This document shows positions 40,201 through 50,864 of a DNA stretch of 64,000 bases, in pieces. The notes beneath the pieces are model-generated. The model was given only the letters and a program-made list of their open reading frames with translations, had not been told where the DNA came from and did no database searches. Position numbers and translations under genes: made by a program. How positions within the stretch are numbered: the stretch's first letter is position 1; the number at the start of each line of letters is the position of its first letter. Source of the DNA: Prunella strophiata (lineage: Eukaryota; Chordata; Aves; Passeriformes; Prunellidae); assembly GCA_036583965.1 (NCBI GenBank), contig JAZBQD010000030.1, positions 54,313,551-54,377,550 of the forward strand, in the 5' to 3' direction.

Positions 40201-40292
40201 TTTTTCTCAAAACTGACCCTGCTGGATGCATGGGTCAAATACAAAGAAGCATTTAGCTTTTTCTGGTGTAGATGCAGAATTTGAGAGTGAGT
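37273..40292. other. Noncoding AT-rich stretch
   Basis: No gene is seen. At 38392-38450 a 59-nt segment is framed by a good acceptor (with a CTAAT branch-like motif) and a CAG|GTACTA donor, but all three frames contain stops. The rest is AT-rich, with short A or T runs near 38840-38925. Confidence 0.5.
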
Positions 40293-40470
40293 GCAGTTGT
40301 GTAGTAGCTTTCTGGAGGAAAGAGAAGCAATTCTGGGGTCAGGTGTCTCATTTAAAACTTAGAGAATATGGATACAGTTGGTGAATCTTTTCCTTCTTGC
40401 AGTCCTTGGTCAAGGGCAGTTTACAGCATACTGAGAAGGACTTGTACTCTTAATAAAATTAAATACTTCA
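40293..40470 (+). repeat. Dispersed repeat pair, copy A
   Basis: It is clearly similar to 45212-45380 in the same orientation. Shared blocks include TTTCTGGAGGAAAG, GTGTCTCA.TTAAAACTT (with TTAAAACTT preceded by C or T), GCAGTCCTTGGTCAAGGGCA and TTAAATA.TTCA. Small indels separate the blocks. I do not recognise the family. Confidence 0.8.
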
Positions 40471-41057
40471 TGCATATTTTGCATTTTAAGTTTGGCTGCC
40501 AGAATGAAGTCCAAGATTCAGAGTTTATGCTCTGGAACTTCCACCAAGTTGTTTTAGAAAAGCAATCCCTAATGTCTGTGTGCTGCTGGGGAGATGTCTA
40601 GCACTAGAGAGCTGGAAATGGTGACTGTATGGATGTGCAGGAGCTGCAGCCTCTTGTGAAGTGCAGACTGCAGACAGGTGACTGTGTCCACTTTGGATGT
40701 ACACCACCATCTTTCCATATTCATACAGAGTGAATGGTGGTGTGGCATCCTCCATATTTCTTTTTGAAACTTGGCTGGAAATGCAGAAGATGTGAGTGGG
40801 GAAGGTGGGGGGAGATAAACACAGGTCAGAAGATACTTCAGCCTTTGATTATGGCATAAACTCAAAGGAGGGAGCACTGGGTACATCTCCTAACTCTTAG
40901 GATGGGCAAAGTGGGCTGTAGTTGATTAAAATACATGAATATTGAAGGCAGGCATGAAAACATCTGTCTTGCTGTTTTATTTAGGTCATCCCTATCAGAA
41001 CATCAGTAATTTAGATTTATTAAAAGCATACCTGAGTGATGGGCATCTAGTTTCTGA

Positions 41058-41147
41058 CAGGTGGACTTGGCAGTGTTAGGTTTTACAGTTGGACTTCAAT
41101 GATCTTAAAGATCTTTTCCAACCTAAATGATCCTATGATTCTGTGAT
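41058..41147 (+). mobile_element. CR1 LINE 3'-end fragment, plus strand
   Basis: A short tail fragment: TTGGACTTCAATGATCTTAAAGATCTTTTCCAACCTAAATGATCCTATGATTCTGTGAT in the + orientation, given here as contiguous sub-blocks TTGGACTTCAATGATC, TTAAAGATC, TTTTCCAACC, TAAATGATCC and TATGATTCTGTGAT. It ends in the CR1 octamer-like tail and is severely 5'-truncated. Confidence 0.9.
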
Positions 41148-43913
41148 ATCAAGGGATAGAAAACTTACTGTATTTATGAGCTAATGTTCTTACTCTTTTT
41201 TAAAAAAAAGAGGCTTTAATTCATCATTAGGCAAATATTAGGTAGTTGTACTCTAATATGAAGAAATAAAACAAAAGTCTAATAGCTCCTTAAACCTAGT
41301 GTTTTCTCTATTTAAGGATAATTTTTCACTCAAGTCACATCTCAGTCCTCCCAAGGATTTAAAGGATCCTTTTGAGTACCTTGACATCTTTCAGTCTATC
41401 AGTATAAGTAAATCCCCCCAGCCTCAGAATCAGTTTCTGTTCTGCCTGCTTCAGTTTACTGATAGCTTGTTTTAAAATGCCAAGTTCTTCAGAAATAGGG
41501 CTGCAAAACAGGTTTGGGCAAACTAATTCAAGTCAGGAGCCTATCTGAGTGGCAGCAGTGCTACCCTGTGACTCAAACATTCACTTACAAATATTTTTGT
41601 AGTTGTCATGATTGCTCGTACCTGTAGCTTCTGATTGATGTTACTGTCCACCTGGGGAGGGCCTCTATCAATTAGCAGCAGCTGGGAACAGTCAGAGAGG
41701 AATTGCCCTGTTCTGTACCTTGTGTGGGAGGAAGCATGCCTCCCTGGATGGGAATTTGCCTACTGTGGGTTTTAGAAGAGATCCTTCTGTGTTCTGTGCT
41801 TGGTGGAGAGCAGTGGTTCCTTGGCTCTGTCAGTAGAGCTGGAAGAGGAGATTTAAATTCTCTGTTGCAGTAGGGATTTTCTCTCCTTCCTGTATACTGA
41901 GAGTAGTGTGGCAGCTCATTGTGTTGATGCTGTAGAAGAGTGGCTACTGGGCTAACACCTGAATGAGCAAACAAGTTCCTGGGAGCTGTTTTGGACTCCA
42001 TGCATTTCTAACTGGGTTGCTCAGACTTCTGATACTGCAGTTACTTTGGTTTTGTTTTTGTGGGGGTTTGGTTTTGTTTTTGTGGGGATTGGATTTTGAG
42101 TTGTTTTAAGCCACAGAGGTTCAGGGTGTCATTGTAATGACAGTGGTTTCTGAAGGATGAACTAATTGTTTTTAAGAAGTGTTAGGTGCCTGGTATATAC
42201 ATGGTATATACATGAGCCTTGGACCTTATATATACAAAAGACCCTTGGACATCTAATTAAATGGCTTAGGTGGATATCCACCAAAAAACATGCATCAGCA
42301 GTTGCAGGGAGAGGACAGGAATGCTTCATAAACAGGGTGCCACTGGTAAATGGAGCCGTCACTGCATAAAGACGATTACCCAGACACTGATTAGGTATGA
42401 AATGATAGGCTGCAATCTTTCCTTTGCAAGTTGTGTATTAAAAGATAAACACAACATCTTCTGCTGTCTGCAGAATGTCTGGCTCAAGGGCAGCTACATG
42501 TCAGTGGTGTGTGCCCTGCATGGCCACCATGGATCCAACAGTTTTGAGGTGCTTGCTGCCTTTAAGCTAGAAGATGCTGTCCTGTGGAAAATTAGAGCTT
42601 CTTACTGCCTGAGGTTCCTTTACAGGATCAGTAGGGTACTGAGGAAGGCTGGATCCCATTTGAAGGAGAACCAGGACTTCAGGATACACAGCCTTTTGTG
42701 GATGACCTGGACCCATGCCAGCTGCTTGCAGTCTCTAGCCTAGAAGGTGCTCCAGGGCCATGTTCAAAATATGCTGAGCCAGCACACCTGTGTTCTGTTC
42801 TCTTTGGTTTGCAGTGTGGCAGGGTTTCAAGAAGCTAAGTGTTGTGCTAAAGTCGGTAATACATCCCTAAAGCCACAAGGCAGTCAGGTCAAATTAAAAT
42901 TTGATCAATCTGTTATTTAGGTAGTTTTTAAGTTTTGAAGCACACCTCATTTCATAGTCTTAACATAATTTCCCCGATATCTTGTATTCTATTTCAAAGC
43001 AGTATCGCTTTACAATTTATTCCTTCAGCAAGGAGAGTGTAAATGGAGATACTCTGTTGGGATTTCTGTGATTGTGAGTCAGCAGGATTTATGTCTCTTA
43101 AATCATTGAAGCTGTGTCTAGATTAAAAGCCTGGGAGTGCTGTCCCACTCCAGAGTTGAGCTGTACCTGTTTCTCAATGTTGTACTGAGTTGAAGCATGG
43201 GCATTCATCAAATTCTTCTCATATACTTGTTTTCACAGATGAGGGGAAAGGTTCAGGTTAGGCAGGAAACTGTCCCAGAAATGCTCAACTCAGTGGCTGT
43301 TAAAGGGAAGTAAGATTTTGGGGTACACTGCACTGTGCAGTAAATCAGTCATATTCTTATTTGTTTGTGGAAATTCTCTCCATGCTTCCTGAAAGGAAAT
43401 GGAGGTACATGGGGTTTGATTTCTAGAAATTAAAATTTCCATTCAGATAGAAAAATACCTTTAAATAGGCTACAGTAAATTCAGCCAGTTAAAGTACAGT
43501 TCTTCTTGGATGGTACAGAAGGTCTTGATTTTTTTCCTGTACTTTCTTAGGAAGTCACCAAATTATGAAAACTGTGAGTTGTGGCATTACTAGAGCACAG
43601 TATTTTGACCACTCAAAGATTAGGAAATAAGGCATTTCAAATTTGTGTAATATTCATGCATTGGAGCCAGAGGAGTTAATTTTAAAGTCATTTACCTAAT
43701 TGTACATTGATACTGCTGATACATGTGAAGCCATTTGCTAGTGATTGCAGAAACTCAAACTGTGGGAGTGTAAATGGGCAACTGGATAGAGGTCTATTGT
43801 CTTAACAGACTTGCTGAGGAAGAAAAGTGGCATTGAACTCTGAGCTTATTGTCTTTATTTTTCTATACGTGTAAACAAGTTGCAGTGTTGGGAGTTTATT
43901 ATTATTTAACAGA
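41148..43913. other. Noncoding stretch
   Basis: No gene is recognised. A frame of 157 codons at 42270-42743 lacks family similarity, a Kozak-type start and codon periodicity that I can see. A 22-bp tandem repeat lies at 42046-42089, and a short ATATAC repeat near 42191-42215. Confidence 0.5.
42046..42089. repeat. Two tandem copies of a 22-bp GT-rich unit
   Basis: The unit begins TTGGTTTTGTTTTTGTGGGG and is repeated head to tail with a single substitution near the end of copy 2. Confidence 0.9.
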
Positions 43914-44060
43914 ACGACCATAAAATGGTTCTGCACAGCAGGGTGGTAACGAGGGATCTGCCGCCACAAAAGCTGAGAAGTGGCCGATTTTCATCCTCGT
44001 TCACGGCAGATCGGATTCGGCATCCCGGGTGCTCCTTTCCCACACTGGGGGCTTACGTTT
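43914..44060. other. Small CpG cluster in AT-rich DNA
   Basis: Ten CpG dinucleotides occur within about 145 bp, while flanking kilobases have almost none. The overlapping 104-codon frame (43925-44239) has no recognised family. It could be an unmethylated enhancer or promoter fragment, or a young insertion that has not yet lost CpG. Confidence 0.55.
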
Positions 44061-47000
44061 TGTTTCTGTACTTTTCATCAGCTGTTCTTAATAATTTCTG
44101 TAAAAGCTGGGCTAGGGAACTTCATTCCCAGCTTCCTGAAGACCACAGGACAACTCTAGTTAATTCCAGGGGTTTTGGCTTTTTTCCTATCAACACTGAT
44201 GGCCATCAAAGGGCAAATTACATACAGTGGGAAGTGTAGACTGTGTTATGCTGTTAATGCTATATAAATACTTTTTTAATAAGCATGACTAAATTATTAG
44301 CTGATTCAAGATTTTCAATATAGTTTCAAGGGTAACAATTAGAAACAGGGGAGGAGGTGGGAAAAGAGAAAGGAATGTATTAAGGAGTTAAAAAAAAAGG
44401 CATAATGGGTGTAAACTTTACAAGGAGCTGGGGACAAGAGAAATGAAGAGCCTTAAGATCCTCCATTTCCCCCTTCCATAATTAGCAGTACTCAGTAAGA
44501 CACAGTTTTCCCATTTCATGAGACCTGGTGTGGCTTTCCTGCAGCCTTAAAGAAACAGAAAATAAAGAAGTTCAAAAATTAATAGAAGATGACGCTTCTT
44601 AGTTACAGGTTAATTTGGCTATTTTTTAATTTGATTACTAAACCCACTGTGTACTATTGAAGGTAACCTGGGGTGGGTGGGTGTCAGCTGTTTTCTTGTA
44701 GTCCCTCCTGGGCTGTTTGTTCCCTGGTTCAGAGATGCTTTTTAATGCAGAGCATTTCATCTTTCCAAATGCTTGTCATGTCAGTGTGCCAAAACACTCC
44801 CTACACTTGCCATGTTTGTTATATTATGTTAAGTGTAACTTAAAATGCTCTTGTGACTCTTTTCTTCCCTCTTCATTTAATTTTGGAGTATGTGGTTGAA
44901 AAATCTGTTGTTCTGTTAGAATAAGTGGGAATGAATATTTGTGCAAGTGGTTTTTGCTTCATGGTGTTCTTGCCTTTGAAAAAAGCATTTACACATGAAA
45001 GGTACACAGAAGACCAGGGAATTGAACACTCTATGCATTAAATCTTAAATTATTGAAGCCAGATTTCACGTAGAGGAAAAATAAATTTTGGTAATGAAAT
45101 TTAAAGGTTGTAATTAATATTTTATCATTCTTCTATATATTCTGCTTTATGACACTAAACTTCTTTCCCATATCCATCCTGGGGACAATGTCAGCATGCA
45201 GTGTGACATTGTGTGCAGTTTTCTGGAGGAAAGAAAATATTCCTGGCTCAGATGTCTCACTTAAAACTTCCAGGATGCTAACATGTTGATGGAGTCTTTG
45301 CTTTGCAGTCCTTGGTCAAGGGCACTTTATGGAATGCTGAGGAGGAGGACTTTCACAGTGTAGTAAAGTTAAATATTTCACACCTACTCATTTAAAGGTT
45401 TCTGAAACCAGGAAAGCCTGTGATTCCCAAGCTGCATGTTACTGCAAACATATAACTTACTTAAATTTAAAGTGAAGTAGCATCTGGATGTAATTTCAGG
45501 TTTTGAGTTATGGTAGACCTCAGCTGGCCCCTGTGAGGGGACTTTGAAACTCATTGGATAGGCACAGAGCACAGACTTTCATCACAAATGCATTGCTAGG
45601 TGGTTATCTATGGATGATCTTGGGAAAGGGGATGCCCTACATCCCTCTCCAAGCATCAAAATTGCTTTAAGATGGCTCATATTTCCCTGCAGAGTTCTCT
45701 CTGATGGGTAACAAGTGGGTCATCTCTTTGTTGGGCTGTATTCAGGTACTTGATTATAGACAGTATGTTTTGTTTTGTCAGCATTAAAATTGCTAGAATC
45801 ATTATAATTCTAATTAAAAATAACTAGGATTGACTTGGTAATTAGTTCCCTGTCAAAGAGAAAGAGGATATCCTCAGAGGAACCAGTGAGAACCTCTCCT
45901 TGTTTTTCTTTTGATCTTACATGGTTATCTTCTTGCTTTAAATGCAGCCTTCTGTCTCTTGTGCAGAGCTCACAGCGTGATACTTCTGTGTATGCACTGT
46001 GATCAGAGATACTGTCAGGTTATTTCCAGAGCCCCAGTAGGGTGTGTGTATTCTTTCCACTAAATATTTATTTAGTTATGCTTGCACATCTGGAAAAAAA
46101 AAGGAAAAAAAAAAAAAGGGGGAAAAAGTTTTTATAAATACAGCACTTCATTTCACTAGCATATTGCATAGCTTTCCCTTTTATCTGTTTTTCCTGGAAC
46201 TAAACCCAAATTTCTAGCAAACAAATAAACTAAATTATAGATGCAAATACGATTACTATGGAGGAGGAAAAGCTGACATTTAGGAAAACAGACAGTACTG
46301 TCTTGTAGAAAGAGCTTTTTCAATTTACCAGAAGTACATAAATTGAAATAGCAATCTAGAAATGAAATACATGTCTTTTGGAGCTGAGCAGTAAGTTCTT
46401 AGTGGCTTGGTTTCTTGAAATCAAGATCTTAACTAAAGGTTTGGAGCTGGAAAAGGAAGTTGGCTGAGATTTTGTGATCTTTATTTAGGCTATCTGAAGA
46501 TGGGGCTTGTGTGGGTGGGGTTATTTTGTTTGGTTGTGGGTTTTTTTGGTCCTTAGTGTGTTAAAAATATTTGATTTACTGTGGGAAAGAAAGTTCGTTG
46601 GACAGCTTCTCCAGTTATGTACCTTTACTGAGATGAAGAAAAAAAATCATGGCCTCTTGAAATAAATAAACCTTTAGTCCTTGATGTCAAGTACAGCCAG
46701 AGCTTTCTCTCTCAGTTATTGGCTTGGCACAATTTTGCATAAGTTGGATGTTGGAAGGGTTGCTGTCAGTACACAAAGAATTTTGAATCTATGAATTTTA
46801 AGGCAGAGTAGTAGTCTGCCATTTATTCTCCATTTTTAGATGCCAAGTGGAATGCACAGTCAGATGTCAGGTAGAATCTAATTACTGTAGCCTTTTCTTG
46901 AGTAAATAGCAGATTTTATTTTTAACCTCTTCAGTACTTGCATTTTGCAGTTGAAAGCTGTAGTTGAAGTTCACAAGATCTGAGCCTGTCTGAGTGCAAG

Positions 47001-49979
47001 ATGAAAGTGTGCTGTGACAGCAACTGCTGTTTTTCTAATATGGTTTCTGGTGTGGCACCTTTGTAACATCATCAAAAGATGAGATTTATTTTATGTTCAC
47101 AAGATGCTTATCGAGGGCTTTTAATGTTGTCATCTGAAGCGAGCATACACTGACAAGGTACTTAAAAGATAAATGTTTTAAGTTAAAGAACTTTTTAACA
47201 CGCATGGAGAAATATGACAAACCAGACTTGCATAGAGACAAAATGATTCTGTGCTGTAGCTTACCTCATTATGTGCTTAAGATGAAAAGCACTTTCTTCA
47301 AGTGCTTAGCATGAATAAATTGAGACGAGGAAATTATTTAGTGGGAGGAACAGTGTTTAAGAGCTGAAATATTACAAAAGGTGACACGTGCTAAAAAGTC
47401 TTTGACTACTGTTTGTATGTTCAATTTAAGAAGTCCGTTTAATTGAGGATCAAGGATGCTGGTGAGCTACTCGTTTGCTATATTGTACTCTACCCGTGCT
47501 GATGTCTCAGGAGCCCATCTCGAGTCTTTTTCTGTTACTTTATGCAGTTTGTGAATATCTGGGGTGCTCTGTAGATATGCAGGCTTCCAAAGCATGTGCT
47601 AACTATGAATTTGTCCAACCCAGTGGAGACCTAGAGCGCCTTAACCAAAATGAGGTATTCTGCAGCCCTTCTCACCTCTACTCCCAGGAATTAAGGACTT
47701 TTCCAGGAGCCAAATATCATGTATTATCTGTTAATGAGGTGTTGAAAGAGGTGGTTATAATGTTTTGAGTAACACAGTAGTAATCTTAACGGCCTTCTAG
47801 AGAAAAACTGAGTTTGGAGAACTGTCTTCCTTAAATCTTCCATATACTTTCTTATTTCATAAATGAGACATTTGTTGAAAACAACAGCAAAACCCCAGTC
47901 CTTAGAGTTCAGTGTCTGTCCTTGTCAGGCATGATGATGGGGTGTTGAACTGGGAACATCAGAGATAGTGGTGCTGTCCCCTCCTCCCAAAAAATGTCAC
48001 CCCAATTTTGGAGATTAAAGTAATTCATATCATGGGGGTTTTTTTATTTCCTAGATGATCCACTTTCTCAGCCATAAAGGGACACTTGCAGTTTGCTTTT
48101 TTGTAGAGTGGGCAAAGCAGAACATGCATATTAATGTGCAGTCCTACTTACGCAGCTGACAGCTTTCTGTTGAATCACAACTCTGCTTGTAGGCATCTAA
48201 AAATAAATGACAGATTTTGTTAAAAGCCCACTGAAGTTAATGGAAGATGGTTAATGAGTTTAGTGGGAATTTGATTTAGGATCATATGTGTTATCTCTTT
48301 TTTGTGAAGATTAATATAGATTAAAGATGACAGTGTTGTTAATTTAGTTTGAGAATGGTATAATTTTTCCGTTGTAAACTGAATAATGGCATTTGATAAT
48401 TATCAGTCGTTACGGCAGAACCAACAACCATAAAGTCATGAATCCATGACTTTATTTCTGCATGTCTGAATGAAATCAAATAACAATTGTCTGCTGTCTG
48501 TCCTGCAACAGCAAAGCAGGAGTTTTCAGGATACCTCTGTCCAGGCCTGTGAGTTTGCTTCAAGTTCTTTCATAAAAGCCTGATTAACAGTGATAAGACT
48601 TGGCTGTTTTTGCACCTACTCTGCCCTTTTTCTGATAAAGAACTACAAGGCACAGAGGCTGTCCCAGAACTTTTGTCCAACTGCAGTTTTTTTAATTGTG
48701 CTGAGTAACTGCCATGGGGAGGAGTCATTTGAGACATTACTGATTTTGAAACCCAACCTGTCACAAAACATGAATTTAGATCAAGTCAAGGACAGGAGTT
48801 GATAGAGATCCCAGTTCAGATGATGTGCTGCTGGCCCTGTCTGTTGAAGGCTCCGCTGCTCCCTGGTGTGTAGTGAGTAACCTGTGCAGGGAAAGTGCTG
48901 CGGGAGGTGTCCGCACAGCACGTGGCTCCTGCTGCTTGTCCTCGGGGGAAGCTGGAGCCTGATGCACGTGTTCCAATGCATGGCTTCATTTCATTGCTGT
49001 CATCAGTTTGCGAGTCAGTCCAGGGAAGGGTTCTTCTAAAACACTTCCTTTCGTTTTCAGCCTGTTAGCTGCTATCCTGTGCAGATTCCCCACATCATCC
49101 AAAGGGTGGGATGAGAACTGTGCCCTTGTGGGATGTGAACCCTCTCTGGTAGCGGGAAAGTGGCTGTGGGGAATTATTATTCTTAAATGTGACCTCCCTG
49201 TGAACAGGATTAGTTTGTACTACTCTGCTGGCATTATTGAATGAAAGAATAGTAGTCTAGGACAACATAAATAAACTAAGAAGGATGATGCAGATACGCA
49301 AATGCTAAATTTAGCTTTAAGATGATTATTCCGTGCCTCCTGGCTTTCCTGCTTCTCTGGGAGCAGCACCTGTGATGTATGTGACTTGTAGCTCTTGGAG
49401 AAGTTTGCTGTAGAGAATGGAAGAGGTTTTTGACTTTTTTTTTTTGTTTGTTTGTTTGTTGGGTTTTTTTTATGCCTTTAAGTAATGTAACACATGCTGA
49501 AAGTGCAGGTCTAGAAAAGAGTGGCTGTTTCTTGTGACAGTATTTCATGGTGGTCTAGCTCAGCCTTGGGTCTCTTTCTGAGCTGTTGCTGGTAGAGGAG
49601 ATCACTTGGACGGGCATTGCATTTAGTTGCTGTGTTCCATGACACATGAGAGTATAACATTTGTTGAGAAAAACACCAGAGTTAGGTGGGAGAAGGATCT
49701 TATCCTAAATTATTAATGCATGTGCTGCAACTTTTAAGACTAAGTGCTTTATGGTGCAACCTAAAAATAAGTGAATAGGCATTTTCCCTGTTACTGCAGA
49801 ATAATATCAGCTGGCTTGCTAGAAATTCACAGGTTTGTGTCGTATGTGCTTTTGTAGACGATCGGTGGCTGAGTATTTTTTTCATAAATGGCTCTATGGG
49901 CTCATAAGGTGTGTGTAAGGGATAAAGGGGGATCGTAGCTGTCTGGAATTTCGGTTTTATCTGCAGTGTGTGGGTATCC
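44061..49979. other. Noncoding stretch upstream of the short-isoform CpG island
   Basis: Apart from repeat copy B, no gene is seen. It contains a 37-nt purine tract at 46092-46128, a GTTT-type simple repeat at 49435-49470 and a GC-richer patch at 48780-48980. The segment 47000-47350 is non-repetitive and AT-rich with A-box-like motifs, a possible conserved noncoding element. A 97-codon frame at 47475-47768 is not recognisable. Confidence 0.5.
45212..45380 (+). repeat. Dispersed repeat pair, copy B
   Basis: Partner of the 40.3 kb segment, about 4.9 kb downstream. The longest exact match is CAGTCCTTGGTCAAGGGCA (19 bases). Similarity fades on both sides, so it behaves like an old transposon copy or an ancient local duplication, not a recent one. 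Confidence 0.8.
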
Positions 49980-50227
49980 TGCTTTTCCTGCTTGGCCTGG
50001 GCGAAGCGAGCAGAGCGGGCTGGGCCGGGCGGGGGTTCGGTGCCGGGCGGGTTCGGTGCCGGCGCTCTCTGGCCGAGCCCCGCCAGGCGGCACCGCCGCG
50101 TTCCCGCCGCCGCGCGCCGATAGGTGGCGGTGTCGGCGCGGCCACGGGCGCCCCTCGGCGCGTCCCGCGCTCCCGCCGGGCCGTGCGGGGTTTCCCCGCC
50201 GCTCCTCGGACCCGCTAATTATTAGTA

Positions 50228-50276
50228 TTTTTCTTTTTTCTTTTTTTTTTTCTTTCTTTCTTTTTTTTTTTTTTTT
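50228..50276. repeat. 49-nt uninterrupted pyrimidine tract inside the CpG island
   Basis: Pure C/T on the + strand, made of T runs broken by short TTTC units. It sits about 230-300 bp upstream of the short-isoform promoter, between two very GC-rich blocks. Such a tract could exclude nucleosomes or form a triplex; this is inference only. Confidence 0.9.
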
Positions 50277-50461
50277 ATTTTTAATTTTGAATCCCCCTCC
50301 GTTGCCGCGGGCAGGGCCCGGCGGCGCTGCGGCCCCGCGCGTGCCGGGGCTCGCGCGGGCGGCGGGCGCGAGCCTCGCCCCGCCCCCTCCCCCGCGCGTG
50401 CGGGACCGCTCCGCGTGGGCGCCGCCGGCCCGGGCCGCGCGCGGCAGGGGGGCGGGGCGCG

Positions 50462-50560
50462 CTAATGAGATGCGCGGGGCGGGGCGGGGCCCGGGCAGCG
50501 CAGCCAATGGGAGGCGGCGGCGGCGCATAAATGATGGGGGGGGGCCGGGATGCCCGGGTT
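50462..50560 (+). promoter_or_regulatory. TSC22D1: Core promoter of the TSC22D1 short isoform
   Basis: Ordered core elements lie upstream of the short-isoform start codon. A double GC box sits at 50476-50490, a CCAAT box followed by GGGAGG at 50504-50508, and a TATA-like CATAAATG at 50526-50533. The 22-bp CCAAT-to-TATA spacing is somewhat short but plausible. A start of transcription near 50550-50560 is inferred, leaving a 5' UTR of about 180-190 nt. The whole block is in a CpG island, consistent with a broadly active, inducible promoter. Confidence 0.75.
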
Positions 50561-50739
50561 TTGTGCTGCGCGGCGGAGCGCTGACCCCGCTCGGAGCCGG
50601 CCGAGCGCAGCCCCGCAGGGTCCCGCAGGGTCCCGGCCCCGCCTCGCCCGGCGGAGCGGCCCCGCACGCACACGCGCCTTCCAGAGCAGCGAGACCTCGT
50701 TTCTTTTTTTTTTCGGGGAGCGTTTCTGGCCGCGGTTGC
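50557..50739 (+). other. TSC22D1: Predicted 5' UTR of the short isoform
   Basis: The leader is GC-rich until a short T-rich run at 50700-50713, shortly before the start codon. It contains a 10-bp direct repeat (GCAGGGTCCC twice, about 50614-50635). The upstream boundary is inferred from the TATA-like element and could shift by tens of bases. Confidence 0.5.
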
Positions 50740-50864
50740 ATGAATGCCCAATGTTGTAGACCGGTGGCAATGGATCTAGGAGTTTATCAACTAAGACACT
50801 TCTCGATTTCGTTCTTATCATCATTGCTGGGCACCGACACCTCCTCTCTGAGGCTCGACAGTAG
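50740..50864 (+). other. TSC22D1: TSC22D1 coding exon 1 of the short isoform
   Basis: It encodes the 41 short-isoform-specific residues plus two bases of codon 42. Two adjacent GT dinucleotides are possible donors, at 50861 and 50865. The second (AG|gtaaat) is preferred because it keeps frame with exon 2 and gives the run of four Ser residues that aligns with the mammalian protein. Using 50861 would also put 2+52 nt out of phase with exon 3. Confidence 0.95.

Noticed and set aside
42270..42743. 157-codon plus-strand frame in the intron
   Set aside because: No recognised motif, no upstream promoter or splice signal, and a composition typical of random frames in moderately GC DNA. A BLASTp search could overturn this.
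47475..47768. 97-codon plus-strand frame that looked somewhat protein-like
   Set aside because: Balanced composition drew attention, but there is no recognised family or splice sites; left as unexplained noncoding DNA.
49966..50739. In-frame open extension upstream of the TSC22D1 short-isoform ATG
   Set aside because: It begins with a GTG, not an ATG, crosses the core promoter and encodes a Phe run from the T tract. The predicted transcription start lies downstream of most of it.
49902..50741. 279-codon minus-strand open frame across the short-isoform promoter
   Set aside because: Low stop frequency from high GC, low-complexity Ala/Arg/Pro/Gly composition plus a Lys run from the pyrimidine tract, and no family similarity. 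It is antisense to a well-supported promoter.
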